Source: DASXZH01 sp036502005
GTDB taxonomy: Bacteria; Armatimonadota; Fimbriimonadia; Fimbriimonadales; Fimbriimonadaceae
NCBI GenBank assembly: GCA_036502005.1
Contig: DASXZH010000090.1
Location: 90,007-154,006, forward strand
Direction of reading: 5' to 3'
Length of the DNA stretch: 64,000 bases
Below, one piece after another: positions 7,929-16,809 of this stretch. The translations under genes and the position numbers were made by a program. The notes under the pieces were generated by a model. The model had not been told where the DNA came from. It saw only the letters and a program-made list of their open reading frames with translations, and ran no database searches. How positions within the stretch are numbered: position 1 is the first letter of the stretch; the number at the start of each line of letters is the position of its first letter.

Positions 7929-8579
7929 GTGAAGAAAGCTTTAATAGTTTGGGGCGGATGGGACGGCCATCAGCCAAAAGAAGTGGGAGAATTGTGCGCG
8001 GACATTCTGCGCACCCAGGATTTTGAGGTCATGCTCTCGCATGACCTCGCAGCTTTAACCGAGCAAGATTTGAACACGTTCAGCTTGCTGGTGCCGATCT
8101 GGACCATGGGAGAAATATCGCAGGACCAGGTGAAGGCGGTTGCGAAGGCCGTCGAAAGCGGCCTCGGTGTCGGTGGATGCCACGGGGGAATGTGCGACGC
8201 ATTTCGCGGTTCGCCGGAATGGCATTTTATTACGGGCGCCCAGTGGGTCTCCCACCCCGGCGATGACGGTGTGGAGTATGACGTGCACATTACCGATCAC
8301 TCGCATCCGATCACGGCCGGTCTCAGCGATTTTAAGGTGAAGAGTGAGCAGTATTATCTGCACACCGACCCGGCCAATAAGGTTTTGGCGACCACCAAGT
8401 TCCCAGTCGCCGATGGCCCCCACGTCCCCAACGGCGAGTGCCACATCCCAGTGGTGTTCACACGCCTCTATGGAAAAGGGAAAGTGTTCTACTGCGCGCT
8501 TGGGCACCAAGCCGCCACCATCGCGTCAGGCGAGCCTTACGAGATCATGAAACGAGGGCTAGCTTGGGCTGCTAGGTAA
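7929..8579 (+). CDS. ThuA-like domain protein
   Basis: The 216-residue protein matches the ThuA family, a glutamine-amidotransferase-like fold linked to trehalose and other sugar metabolism. Characteristic stretches are the N-terminal KKALIVWGGWDGHQPKEVGE, then GLGVGGCHGGMCDAF where catalytic-type Cys and His would lie, then ITDHSHPITAGLSDF and the C-terminal GKGKVFYCALGHQAAT. Length is typical of a single-domain ThuA protein. No signal peptide is seen. The start is GTG at 7929, eight bases after the lipoprotein gene. The reaction catalysed by this family is not firmly established. Confidence 0.88.
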   Translation: MKKALIVWGGWDGHQPKEVGELCADILRTQDFEVMLSHDLAALTEQDLNTFSLLVPIWTMGEISQDQVKAVAKAVESGLGVGGCHGGMCDAFRGSPEWHFITGAQWVSHPGDDGVEYDVHITDHSHPITAGLSDFKVKSEQYYLHTDPANKVLATTKFPVADGPHVPNGECHIPVVFTRLYGKGKVFYCALGHQAATIASGEPYEIMKRGLAWAAR

Positions 8580-8592
8580 GTTTTACGCCTCA

Positions 8593-8673
8593 AAATTTTG
8601 AATAGGCCCTTGCCCTCCTTTCCAAGTCCATAGATCCCGCCCTCAAGGGCGAGAAGGGCCTTTTCCAAAATTT
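8593..8673. repeat. Inverted-repeat element downstream of the ThuA-like gene
   Basis: Arms of about 19 bases pair imperfectly: AAATTTTG...AGGCCCTT (8593-8611) with AAGGGCCT...CAAAATTT (8654-8673). Inside is a second palindrome, CGCCCTCAAGGGCG. The interior CCCTCCTTTCCAAG is shared with repeats near 8812 and 16952. It could act as a terminator for the operon ending at 8579 or be a small palindromic mobile element. Confidence 0.55.
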
Positions 8674-9152
8674 AGTTACGACATTCGAGTTAGGATTTTT
8701 TAAACATAAGCACAAACTCTGAGCTTCTGCTTCGGAGTTGGTCGATTCCCCAGTAGGGAACGTGGAAATGCAGCCCAACTTTCGCTATTTACAACTTGAT
8801 TTTGACCAGGTCCTTCCCTCCTTTCCAAGAGGGATCGAGGGAGGATGAACAAAGGGCATTAGGCCGTAAGTTGTCCGGTGGAATAATCGCGCGGGTAGGG
8901 AACCTTATGAATCCCTTGCCTCATCCAGTCCCAATAGGCGAATTAAGCCCACTCAGGCCTTCCCAGTGCTACAAACCGCTCCCGAGAGGAGAGGTGGTGT
9001 CCATTCCATTCGGAGGGGGTGCAAGGGGGAAACCCGTCCGATGACTCGTGCGGACCGGGTGCCCCTTTAAGTGGAGTGAGGTACGAACCGGGAGAGGCTC
9101 GAGGAACAAGACTGGGAACTGGGTTCCGAAAAACCTAATAATTTCCCGGACC
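8674..9152. repeat. Gene-free region made of dispersed-repeat fragments
   Basis: I see no convincing gene here. The segment at 8812-8865 is a copy of the CCCTCCTTTCCAAG...GAGGGAGGAT family also found at 16952-16983. The part around 8975-9130 combines a CTCCCGAGAGGAGAGG core and a GAACCGGGAGAGGCTCGAG stretch that recur at 21533-21582 and inside the MITE-like elements. AAGGGGGAAACC...GGTGCCCCTTT at 9019-9070 is related to the hairpin family seen between the array genes. Confidence 0.55.
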
Positions 9153-10268
9153 TTAAACGACGGCCTTCTCCTTTTCCGCAAAAGTAAAGCTTTCTTCCGG
9201 CATCGCAGCCGGCCTTTCCACGCCGCTCGTTAGAGCAATAAACTTGTTCCCCTCCGAAGACTCCTGGAAGGACTGCATCACGTCCAGAACGTGATAGCAA
9301 AGGTCGCCGCTGGCGCGAGCCGTCCGCTTGTGCTCGAAAGCGGAAGCCAAATCGGCAACGCCAACTCCGCGGCTGTTTTCTTCATAGCCGAAGGCGAGGG
9401 GCACATCCTCCCACTCGTTGGCTTTCGGGCTAAACACCTTCACGGGGCCGCCAAACGAGTTGGGGTCAGGCAGGCTCAAGGAGCCTTCGGTTCCGTGGAT
9501 CTCAAGCAGAGGCACGTTCGCGCGCCAAGTGTCAAAGCTCGTAATAATCGTCCCAACCGCGCCCCCGGCGAATTCCATCAGCCCCGTTAAGTGAGTGGGC
9601 GTATCCACCAAGATCGACTGGCCCTTCAGCGGCTCGGAGCCGATCATGCGTTCCGCTATCGAGATGCTTGTCATTCCAGCCAAACGTTTTACGCCGCCCA
9701 AAAGCGAAACAAGGGCGGTAATGTAATACGGCCCCATATCGAGCATGGGCCCGCCCCCAATCTTATAGAAAAACTCCGGTGACGGATGCCAATTTTCCGG
9801 TCCATGGCCCATCATGAAGGCCGTTGCCGAAACGGGCCGGCCGATGGCCCCCTCATCAATCAGTTTTCGGCAGGTTTGCAAACCCGCACCCAGAAAAGTA
9901 TCCGGCGCTCCGCCAACCAAGAGCCCTTTGCTTTTGGCCAGATCCATCGTCTGCTTTCCTTCAGCTCGGTTAATCCCCAAAGGCTTTTCCGTGTAAACAT
10001 GCTTGCCATGGTTCAATGCCGCATCGTTAATGGCCGCGTGAGCCTTGGGAATGGTGAGGTTGATGACGATTTGGACGTCCGGATCATTAAGCAGATCCTC
10101 CACCGAAAGCCCCTTGGGAATCTGATATTCCGCCGCTTTCGATTTGGCCCTTTCGAGGTCCAAATCCGCACAGGCAACGAGTTCTAGGTTAGAGAATCTT
10201 TTGCAATTTTGAAAGTAAATGCCGCTTATATTTCCGCAGCCTATAACGCCGACGCCATAACGAGCCAT
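9153..10268 (-). CDS. Gfo/Idh/MocA family oxidoreductase
   Basis: The protein (371 residues from the ATG at 10268) has an N-terminal Rossmann fold for NAD(P), with GVGVIGCGNISGIYF as the dinucleotide loop, and the family's EKP motif in VYTEKPLGINRAEG. The C-terminal half holds the usual beta-sheet substrate domain (GGGPMLDMGPYYITALVSLL, where the family's Lys/Asp/His catalytic positions fall). Members oxidise or reduce sugars and sugar-like alcohols; the substrate here is not evident. A second ATG at 10274 is possible, but MARYGVGV fits the family better. TAATCT stands seven bases before ATG 10268 and there is no Shine-Dalgarno site. Confidence 0.9.
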   Translation of the reverse strand: MARYGVGVIGCGNISGIYFQNCKRFSNLELVACADLDLERAKSKAAEYQIPKGLSVEDLLNDPDVQIVINLTIPKAHAAINDAALNHGKHVYTEKPLGINRAEGKQTMDLAKSKGLLVGGAPDTFLGAGLQTCRKLIDEGAIGRPVSATAFMMGHGPENWHPSPEFFYKIGGGPMLDMGPYYITALVSLLGGVKRLAGMTSISIAERMIGSEPLKGQSILVDTPTHLTGLMEFAGGAVGTIITSFDTWRANVPLLEIHGTEGSLSLPDPNSFGGPVKVFSPKANEWEDVPLAFGYEENSRGVGVADLASAFEHKRTARASGDLCYHVLDVMQSFQESSEGNKFIALTSGVERPAAMPEESFTFAEKEKAVV

Positions 10269-10520
10269 GAGCATTAGATTACTTCAAGAGTAACGAGTGA
10301 CGGGTGATGGGTTTGGAAGGTGATTAATGACGTGTGACGTGTTCCGCGTGACGCGTTGGAGAAGGACAGCCATTGATAAAGCTCCCTTGACGATACGCAG
10401 ACCGGCTCGACTTGCGGGCGGGTAACTTCGCAGATCAACATTTAACTCATCGCCCGTCACTCGTCACCCGTCACACCGTAGAGACTTAACGCATCCCTAG
10501 GCCGTCTTGGACATCGGAAA

Positions 10521-11144
10521 ATGGACGACAGGCATTCGGCAGGACCTAAACCGTTGCTCATCGTCGTGTCTGGGCCAAGTGGGGCGGGCAAAAAAACCTT
10601 CCTAGATCACATAACGGCAAAGTTCCCCGAGGTCAAGCGGGTCACCACCTACACAACTCGCCTTCCAAGAGAAAACGAGGTCGACGGTGTTGACTACCGA
10701 TTCATCAGCGGCGACGATTTCGACGAAAAAGTCCAACTCGGCGAAATCTTCGAAAGCACACGCACCTATGGCGACTACCAATACGGCTCGCCGCTGGACC
10801 TCATCGCAACCAAAAACACTGCCCCCCTTCTTGTCGAACTCGACGTAAAGGGCATGTCCCGGCTCAGGATCCTCAGCGCCCGAAGGGTCGCCAGTGTGTT
10901 TGTAATGCCACCAAGTATCGATGAACTCATGAAGCGCATCGTCGCCCGCACTGGCGAGCTTCCCGCCAACCTGGCGAGCAGAATCAGCACCGCCGATCAG
11001 CAACTGGATTACGCCTGGGGCTTCGACTACATCCTTGTCAACAGCGAGCTATCCCAGTTTCTTGCCGATGCAGAAGCTGTCGTCCGAGCCCAACTCGCTC
11101 ACCAAAAAGGTATCGAGCACATGTTCGCCCGAATCCACAGCTAG
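10521..11144 (+). CDS. Guanylate kinase-like protein
   Basis: The 207-residue protein follows the guanylate kinase family throughout: P-loop SGPSGAGKKT near residue 20, the GMP-binding TTYTTRLPRENEVDGVDYRF, the YGDYQYGSP stretch, LLVELDVKG, and a lid region with RIVARTGE. It would phosphorylate GMP to GDP with ATP. The P-loop ends KKT where canonical enzymes have GKG(T/S), and the sequence is more divergent than a typical housekeeping gmk, so it may be a paralogue. Its stop TAG overlaps the stop of the convergent GH44 gene within the palindrome CTAG at 11141-11144. Confidence 0.82.
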   Translation: MDDRHSAGPKPLLIVVSGPSGAGKKTFLDHITAKFPEVKRVTTYTTRLPRENEVDGVDYRFISGDDFDEKVQLGEIFESTRTYGDYQYGSPLDLIATKNTAPLLVELDVKGMSRLRILSARRVASVFVMPPSIDELMKRIVARTGELPANLASRISTADQQLDYAWGFDYILVNSELSQFLADAEAVVRAQLAHQKGIEHMFARIHS

Positions 11145-13504
11145 CGCGCCTTTCCTGTTGTTGGCCAACTCACCGAATCGACGTAGCAGGTTCCTGTCCA
11201 AGCCACGCTTGAGTCGAACTCAACGCCTAATTCATATAGAGGCGTTACAGCGTTGGTTGGCACCGTCACCGTAATCGTGTTCCAAGCGTTGGTCTTGAGC
11301 GCGCTTAGGGCCGTATAGGTCCCCGTAAAGGTCCATCCCCCGCTCGCGCCTTGCTGAACGTACGGCTGGATAGCCGATAGCAAGCAGCCTGATGGAATCC
11401 AAACGTGAAATGTTACGGTCGCGCCGGCCGGAGCGGTAGGCGAAAGAACATAAGCATTTTGGCTATCAGATTTCGTTGCCGTGATCGGCACCGCAAGCGA
11501 CTGATATCCAACGAAATGTTCGGTTGCAGAGGTAGCGGGCGTCCCCACCAAGCCTCCGGATGTGGTCCAGCCCTGTGCGCTGGTTTCAAAGTTGTATTGC
11601 GAAGTGTCCGGATTTGCCCCCATCGGCGTGGCTGCTGCCGCCGCAGAAGGAGCGGAAGGGCCGACGGGATCAACCGCCTCAACCTTGTAGTAGTAAGTCG
11701 TTCCGTTGGTTACTGCGGTATCGGTGTAAGTGGGAACATAGACGATTCCCAAAACCGAATACCCCGTCGTCGCACCAGCGGTCGTGCTTCGGTAAACGCG
11801 GTAGTAGGTCGCACCGGCTCCGCCCGTCCAATTCACCGTAGTTTTCCCATTGTAGCCATAAGCTGCAATCGCGGCGATTGGGCCTGGCTTCGTTTCTGCC
11901 ACCGTAGACGGCGGCAAGACGAATATCGTTACGCTCTGCGCGGGGACCGTTCCAGCCAAAACCGAGTTCCTCACGATCAAATCCACGTTTCGCCGAATCA
12001 AGTTCGCCGGAGTAAGTTGCCAAACTTGGGCCGTGTTGTTTCCTACGAAATGCAGCAGGTTGATATTCACATTAGCCTGCGTCAAAACCTTATTGATGAC
12101 CGTGATGGTAAGCGAACCATCGGCAGTTCGCGTTGCCGCGTAGCTGGTGAGATTGTTCGGGCTCATGGTGGTTCCCGTATCGCTCACGCTCACATCGCCG
12201 AAACCATGGTTGAGACCATCGTAGTTGCGATACATCTTCATCGCCTTATACGTCGGTGTAGAAGGGTCAGGCGTGGTCCAGCGTGTGGCAAGGTTGACAC
12301 CTTGCCAACCCAGAATGCCGTCGATGTCGGCCTGAGCCGTTGCGCCGCTCATATAGGGCTCAGCGCCCCAATTGTATTCCGTGATGCCAATGAGAGTGCC
12401 TGGGTAGTAGCTGTTCACCCATGCCTTCATTCTGGGGATAAGATCGATATCCGTATTAATCCACGACTGTTCCACATAAGTTGGATCCCAAAGGGATCGA
12501 GTTGATGAGTTCCGGATGGCTAAGGCTGCTGGCGAACAGTCATTGCTGTTCGACCCATCTTGCGGATAAATGTGAAGGCTAAGCACGTCCAAAGTGCGTC
12601 GTTTGGAGGTCGCATCTGAAGCCGCAATCGACTTCAGCAAGTATGGAATGTAATCCATATTGTTGTGCGCCGCGCGGTCGCTGGTGCCGCCCGTTTGTTG
12701 GTCATATCCGCTTTCAAAATAGCCGCTCCAACCCCATTCCTCGGGGCCAACAACTAAAGCGCTTGGATCCTCGTTCTTAACTGCTGCTCCGTAGTTGAGA
12801 ATGTCACCCAAAACTTCGTCCATCTTGGCGCCCACCGGATGCACATCGCGGTGGCTGGAGAACCAGATGCTGGGTTCATTATCCATCAAGTAATACTTGA
12901 CGCCGCCTTTGGCGGCCGTGCCCCACTTGGTAACCATGTGTGTGATCCAAGGCTGCTGAAAAGCCACGTCGGATGGAACGTCGGCATCGTTAGGATCGTT
13001 GCCCGTTATAAATGGGTGGCCCGTCTTTGTGGAGATTCCGTTGCCTGCATCCGCATCCCACTCATCAGTCGCAGTTTGGGGGCCGTATTTGGCAACCGAA
13101 AACGAAGATATAGTTGCGCGGTTGGTTCCGAGTTTTGCAACCCATCCAATCGTCGGAATCGTGATCATCGTCTGCGCGTTTGCACCCTCATCGCCCTGGA
13201 TGAAAGCATCTCCTCGGTATCCGGCTACGGCGCTTGCGTCGCCAATGCTCTCAAAAAAATAGTCTGCGCAGCGGTTATCGGCGTTGATGTTCCAGTTGTA
13301 TCGCGTCATCGGATCGCCGCCCAAGCGGTTTAGAGTGGCGCCCAGGTCAATAAGTTGGGCCTGGGTAGCGTATGCAACGCCGTAAATCAATGGGTTTATG
13401 GCTTGCCTGTTGGCCGTGGCGTCCACCGTAAACGTGTAGGTTTGAGCCAGCGAAGTAGTCGATAGCACCGTCAAGAAAGCAAGAAACGCAAGACTCTTAC
13501 GCAT
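11141..13504 (-). CDS. Secreted glycoside hydrolase family 44 protein with FnIII domain
   Basis: The 787-residue protein starts with a signal peptide (MRKSLAFLAFLTVLSTTSLA). Residues about 22-530 match GH44 endoglucanases/xyloglucanases: NRLGGDPMTRYNWNINADNR near the start, the acid/base Glu in YYLMDNEPSIW (about residue 210), and the nucleophile Glu in IGITEYNWG (about 375). A fibronectin type III domain follows at about 536-625 (TTVNWTGGAGATYYRVYRST). The C-terminal 150 residues look like a carbohydrate-binding beta-sandwich (YNFETSAQGWTTSGG). It probably cuts beta-1,4-glucan outside the cell. The start at 13504 is chosen because it gives the signal peptide and has AAGGGG upstream; the frame stays open further upstream without such support. 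Confidence 0.88.
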   Translation of the reverse strand: MRKSLAFLAFLTVLSTTSLAQTYTFTVDATANRQAINPLIYGVAYATQAQLIDLGATLNRLGGDPMTRYNWNINADNRCADYFFESIGDASAVAGYRGDAFIQGDEGANAQTMITIPTIGWVAKLGTNRATISSFSVAKYGPQTATDEWDADAGNGISTKTGHPFITGNDPNDADVPSDVAFQQPWITHMVTKWGTAAKGGVKYYLMDNEPSIWFSSHRDVHPVGAKMDEVLGDILNYGAAVKNEDPSALVVGPEEWGWSGYFESGYDQQTGGTSDRAAHNNMDYIPYLLKSIAASDATSKRRTLDVLSLHIYPQDGSNSNDCSPAALAIRNSSTRSLWDPTYVEQSWINTDIDLIPRMKAWVNSYYPGTLIGITEYNWGAEPYMSGATAQADIDGILGWQGVNLATRWTTPDPSTPTYKAMKMYRNYDGLNHGFGDVSVSDTGTTMSPNNLTSYAATRTADGSLTITVINKVLTQANVNINLLHFVGNNTAQVWQLTPANLIRRNVDLIVRNSVLAGTVPAQSVTIFVLPPSTVAETKPGPIAAIAAYGYNGKTTVNWTGGAGATYYRVYRSTTAGATTGYSVLGIVYVPTYTDTAVTNGTTYYYKVEAVDPVGPSAPSAAAAATPMGANPDTSQYNFETSAQGWTTSGGLVGTPATSATEHFVGYQSLAVPITATKSDSQNAYVLSPTAPAGATVTFHVWIPSGCLLSAIQPYVQQGASGGWTFTGTYTALSALKTNAWNTITVTVPTNAVTPLYELGVEFDSSVAWTGTCYVDSVSWPTTGKAR

Positions 13505-13635
13505 AAATGAAACCCCTTCAAAGCAGTTGTTCCCGGTGCCCCACCGGCTAACCCTCATGATACAACCAGTTTGCGTTTGGACGGCCCAGGACACGCAATT
13601 GTTCCTGGCTTTCTGGCGTAGGATTACAAATAGCC

Positions 13636-13887
13636 ATGGCCTGTACACATTTAAACCAAATCCACGTTGTGACTCCTAGTGCGCTAGGATGCGAAGAATG
13701 CATAAAGTTGGGAGACACCTGGGTGCACCTTCGGATCTGCCTTAGTTGCGGCAATGTCGCCTGTTGCGACAGTTCCAAAAACAAGCACGCTACCAAGCAT
13801 TTTAAAGCGACTGACCACGCCGTCATGCAGTCTTTCGAGCCCGGCGAAGACTGGCGTTGGTGCTACATCGATCAGGAATACGTTTAA
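13636..13887 (+). CDS. UBP-type zinc finger protein
   Basis: An 83-residue single-domain protein of the ZnF-UBP type. The pattern CxxC in LGCEECIK, then CLSCGNVACCD, then HATKHFKATDHAV and a final WCYIDQEYV is diagnostic of this fold, which binds up to three zinc ions. In eukaryotes the domain binds the C-terminus of free ubiquitin. Stand-alone bacterial versions are common but their role is unknown. It is divergent from the GH44 gene with 131 bases between the two starts. TACAAA lies five bases before the ATG, so this message may also be leaderless. Confidence 0.85.
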   Translation: MACTHLNQIHVVTPSALGCEECIKLGDTWVHLRICLSCGNVACCDSSKNKHATKHFKATDHAVMQSFEPGEDWRWCYIDQEYV

Positions 13888-13906
13888 GCGCAGGGCGCCT
13901 GATATG

Positions 13907-14046
13907 TGAAAAGTGAAAGGTGATAAGAGAGATATATAGAAAAGGGATCCGAGCCCTTCCCTCCTGTGCGGAGCAGAGGGGGAAGGGTTGGGATGGGGGT
14001 TCCGAAGTTTCCCCTATCACGTATCACTTTTCACTTATCACTCGAG
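13907..14046. repeat. Heptad tracts around a CCCTTCC...GGGAAGGGTTGGGATGGGGG repeat
   Basis: GTGAAAA-GTGAAAG-GTGATAA (13907-13927) and the reverse-sense TCACTTTTCACTTATCACT near 14024-14042 are 7-base-period tracts. Between them, 13955-14012 is a palindromic repeat. Its relative in inverted orientation is at about 37181-37240, with a shorter copy near 18604-18655. No gene is visible. Confidence 0.6.
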
Positions 14047-14058
14047 CGAAGCTCGTTA

Positions 14059-15144
14059 CTAACTCCTCTCCAACGGCTTCCAATCCCCGCTTCCGGTTCC
14101 CCTCAAATCCACCGTCGGGTCGTCGGTCAGCAAGAAATTCCCGTTCTGGTCGCCCCAAACGTGTTTATAGGAAGCAGGCAGCGCTACCGTCTCGCCGGTT
14201 CGCGTTTTGTAGTCCTGCTGGTTTTGAATGTAGTTACAGAACTGACGGGTGTTCGCATCCTTCCCAGCCATCTGATCTCGAAACGCCGCCATGGAGCGCT
14301 CGTGCCAAGTTGCGTTCTTGTACTGCAAAGCGGCCGCGTTGGCTCCCAGTTGCGCCGCAGCTAGCTGCGTATTCACTTCGCGCCAATACTCCAGGAACTG
14401 AGGAGTAATTCTCATGCTGGAGGCCGTAACCTGCAGCTCCTTTATCTTCTGGGCGGAGGGATTCGAGGGTGCCACCAAACAGGTAGTTGGGCCGACCGCG
14501 AAGACACCGGACTCGGCAACCGTCACGTTTGGGTTGTTGAGTTGGTGGGTTCGGGAGTTGGTTCCGTCCACCGTGGTGCCGACAAAGACCGTTTCTTCCT
14601 CGCCGTTGTAAGTAAAAGTCGCCTTGATAAAGCCGGCCTCATGCACGATGGCTCGGGTTTGCATGGGGCCCCAATTTCTGTTAGCGGCCTGCTGCTCCAT
14701 CTCGCTCAGTGGCATCGGCTCGTTGGCCTCATCGACGATGTTAAAGTCGCTCGCGTTATAAGTCTTCTTGACCTGCTCCAAGAACGCGCGCAGAAAATCG
14801 GTCGCATGGTCTATCCGGATTCCTTTTGAATTAGCCCCGGCTTGAGAGAAAGTCATAATCGAGCGTTCAAGCTGGTCTGCCAAGTATCTCTTATCGGATG
14901 TCGTAGCTGAAAGGTTCGCCGAATATGCGCCAGGTCCGATCCAGCCCATGGCGTGATGAGCCGTCCATCCCGTTGGAAGGAAATAAGTGAAGGCCACCTT
15001 GCCGGACTGGCTGTCGGTCACCTTTTCCAGGCTACATTTCACCCCGCTCGGGGCTGCTATTGCAGCGCTCGATAAGGACGTAAGGAAAAGAATATATGCG
15101 ATCGTCGTCGCGTTGGAAGGGAAGCAGGAGGATTCGGATTTCAT
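14059..15144 (-). CDS. Exported protein of unknown function
   Basis: From the ATG at 15144 the product is 361 residues with a signal peptide (ATTIAYILFLTSLSSAAIAA, cleavage after AIA-A). The mature protein begins with a domain that may fold like a PsbP/Mog1-type alpha-beta sandwich (VAFTYFLPTGWTAHHAMGWI). A helical region follows (EYWREVNTQLAAAQLGANAA), and the C-terminus reads YKHVWGDQNGNFLLTDDP. I do not recognise a named family, although its layout, a stress-like scoring domain followed by YxHVWxD, suggests a repeated lineage of secreted proteins. Alternative ATG codons at 15153 and 15177 are less attractive because they lengthen the basic part before the signal. Confidence 0.7.
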   Translation of the reverse strand: MKSESSCFPSNATTIAYILFLTSLSSAAIAAPSGVKCSLEKVTDSQSGKVAFTYFLPTGWTAHHAMGWIGPGAYSANLSATTSDKRYLADQLERSIMTFSQAGANSKGIRIDHATDFLRAFLEQVKKTYNASDFNIVDEANEPMPLSEMEQQAANRNWGPMQTRAIVHEAGFIKATFTYNGEEETVFVGTTVDGTNSRTHQLNNPNVTVAESGVFAVGPTTCLVAPSNPSAQKIKELQVTASSMRITPQFLEYWREVNTQLAAAQLGANAAALQYKNATWHERSMAAFRDQMAGKDANTRQFCNYIQNQQDYKTRTGETVALPASYKHVWGDQNGNFLLTDDPTVDLRGTGSGDWKPLERS

Positions 15145-15217
15145 GCGTGACATAGCTAAAAAGAGCGTAGCCCACAAACAAATAAGAGTGCGTGAAATAT
15201 TTCACGCCATTCTAAAC

Positions 15218-15583
15218 CTAATCTAACCTAGGCGTCAACGAACGTCGGATTAAATCGACTGCAGCGGCCGGATCTTCCACTTCGATCAACAGCTCGTTGT
15301 AGAGTTCGTCCCTAAGGGAAATCGAAATGGCGTAATCGGGATTTGTAACATCCCAAAAGACCCATTTGCCGTGAAACCGAAAAAGCCCGGCCGCAAACAC
15401 TCCCGGGACATCAGTGCCCATCATTTTCCAGCCATGCCACCAAGATTTGGCATCCTCAGGAGCGATCGTTGCATTGATAACATGCTCCAACGGAATCTCC
15501 AGGCGGCTCTTCACCGCCCAGAATTTATGCATCCCTTCAACTTCACCGATAAGGGTCTCGCCTTCAATAGAGATTCTTACGAT
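15218..15583 (-). CDS. Conserved hypothetical protein, apparent AUC start codon
   Basis: The annotated-looking ATG at 15532 gives MHKFWAVKSRLEIPLEHVIN, but the frame continues upstream for 17 codons as VRISIEGETLIGEVEG. I recall the same N-terminal pattern (a few residues, then a strand ending in WAxKSRLEIPLxHV) in homologues of a small widespread family of unknown function. No ATG, GTG or TTG is available there. The best-placed codon is ATC at 15581-15583, six bases after GGAGG (15590-15594). So the gene either starts at AUC or has lost its ATG by one substitution. The full protein would be 121 residues and cytoplasmic, perhaps with a PH-like fold (GKWVFWDVTNPDYAISISL). Confidence 0.65.
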   Translation of the reverse strand: MVRISIEGETLIGEVEGMHKFWAVKSRLEIPLEHVINATIAPEDAKSWWHGWKMMGTDVPGVFAAGLFRFHGKWVFWDVTNPDYAISISLRDELYNELLIEVEDPAAAVDLIRRSLTPRLD

Positions 15584-15684
15584 CTGTAACCTCCAGGTAG
15601 TTCTCCCTTAAAGGGCGTTGTCGACCGAGAACAATAAACTACGCACAACCTACATCATTCGACATTCGACATTCGAGAATTCCC

Positions 15685-16341
15685 TTACTCGTAGCTCGTG
15701 TACTTAACCTTTCGGCCTCCGCCTCCGCCGCCGCCAAATATCTTGGCGATGAGCCAGATGATGAAGACAAAGAACAGGATGCTAATAATCAGACGAGTGA
15801 AGGAGAAACCGCCAGGAACCCAAACGCCATTGCTCAAATAAGGGCTGCCGTAGTAGAACGCAGGGTGAAAAGGCGTCCAGTAATACCATGAAGGATGCAT
15901 CCAGTAGTAGCTGTAATCGCCCCAGCCGCCATAGTAGTGGACCGGATAATAGCTGTTGCCATACCTATAGCTAGTGGCATAACCAGAGCGATAGCCGGGG
16001 CCATATACCGAAGTCGAATGAACACTGCCCGTGTGGCCGAAAGAACCCGACCGACTAAAGCTGCTTGAGCCGCTGCTTCGTGAGAAAGACCCCGTAGACC
16101 CGCCGCCAAAAGAGCCTCTTCGTCCGCCGAACGAGCCCCCACTGCTCCCGCCGCCTCCAAAAGATCGGCTACCGCCGCCAAATGATCCGCCACTGCTTCC
16201 TCCAAAGGAATGGCCACCACCGCCGAACGAGTGTCCGCCACCTCCGAAACTGCCTCGGCCCCTTTGAGCGCTGGCAAGCGATGCAGTGAGGGCGAAGGCC
16301 GTCACCGTTAGGACAATAAGGAAGGTCTTCAGTCTGTTCAT
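15685..16341 (-). CDS. Exported Gly/Ser-rich membrane-anchored protein
   Basis: The 218-residue protein has three regions. A signal peptide (MNRLKTFLIVLTVTAFALTA, cleavage near ASA-Q) is followed by a low-complexity GGGGHSFGG/SFGGGSRSF region to about residue 100. A Tyr/Trp-rich stretch (YYPVHYYGGWGDYSYYWMHP) precedes a hydrophobic helix, LIISILFFVFIIWLIAKIF, and the protein ends GGGGGGG plus a short basic tail. The signal and single C-terminal helix predict an extracytoplasmic Gly-rich domain held in the inner membrane. Function unknown. TATATA stands five bases before the ATG and there is no Shine-Dalgarno site. Confidence 0.75.
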   Translation of the reverse strand: MNRLKTFLIVLTVTAFALTASLASAQRGRGSFGGGGHSFGGGGHSFGGSSGGSFGGGSRSFGGGGSSGGSFGGRRGSFGGGSTGSFSRSSGSSSFSRSGSFGHTGSVHSTSVYGPGYRSGYATSYRYGNSYYPVHYYGGWGDYSYYWMHPSWYYWTPFHPAFYYGSPYLSNGVWVPGGFSFTRLIISILFFVFIIWLIAKIFGGGGGGGRKVKYTSYE

Positions 16342-16362
16342 GTTCTTATATAACGGAATGGG

Positions 16363-16809
16363 TTACAGGAGGGTTATTGTCGCCACTTCATCTGAGCTGA
16401 AAAAGTGCGACTTGTAAAGTGTTATGTATCCTTGGACGTTGTTGTTCACCGCATCGATTTCTATATGTAAGTCGACGAGGTTGTTGCTCACGTCCTGCTG
16501 GTCTAGCCAGACCTTGGTGACTTCAAAAAGAAACTGCGGGTGAGTGTTCTCAACGACTATTTCGTGCTTTGGGGCTCGAATCACCAATCGCCCGGGGAAA
16601 ATCGGCATCTGGTCATTCGGAGCGTCCTGAGTTACTATATAAGCCGTGAACTCCCCACCTAAACTTACGCCGCCTGCGTCGGGGTCGCCGAAATCGTTCC
16701 TGCCCGTCTGGGCGTCGACAAAGAGCTCGTTGGCCGGCACTTCCTGCCCGTTGTTGAAAAGCGTGGTGCTGTCCCAGTCACCACCGGTTTTAAATACGAC
16801 GTCGTTCAT
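16363..16809 (-). CDS. Hypothetical protein
   Basis: From the ATG at 16809 this is a 148-residue protein beginning MNDVVFKTGGDWDSTTLFNN. It is beta-rich and acidic (GGEFTAYIVTQDAP, LVDLHIEIDAVNNNVQGYI). The open frame runs further upstream to 17028, but that extension encodes repeat DNA, including heptad tracts, and is not credible protein. No Shine-Dalgarno site is clear at 16809, so the start is uncertain. The family is not recognised; a VNNNVQGYITLYKSHFFSSD ending gives no hint of function. Confidence 0.55.
   Translation of the reverse strand: MNDVVFKTGGDWDSTTLFNNGQEVPANELFVDAQTGRNDFGDPDAGGVSLGGEFTAYIVTQDAPNDQMPIFPGRLVIRAPKHEIVVENTHPQFLFEVTKVWLDQQDVSNNLVDLHIEIDAVNNNVQGYITLYKSHFFSSDEVATITLL

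Noticed and set aside
13505..13648. Upstream extension of the GH44 protein
   Set aside because: It would put 48 residues before a good signal peptide that has its own ribosome-binding site.
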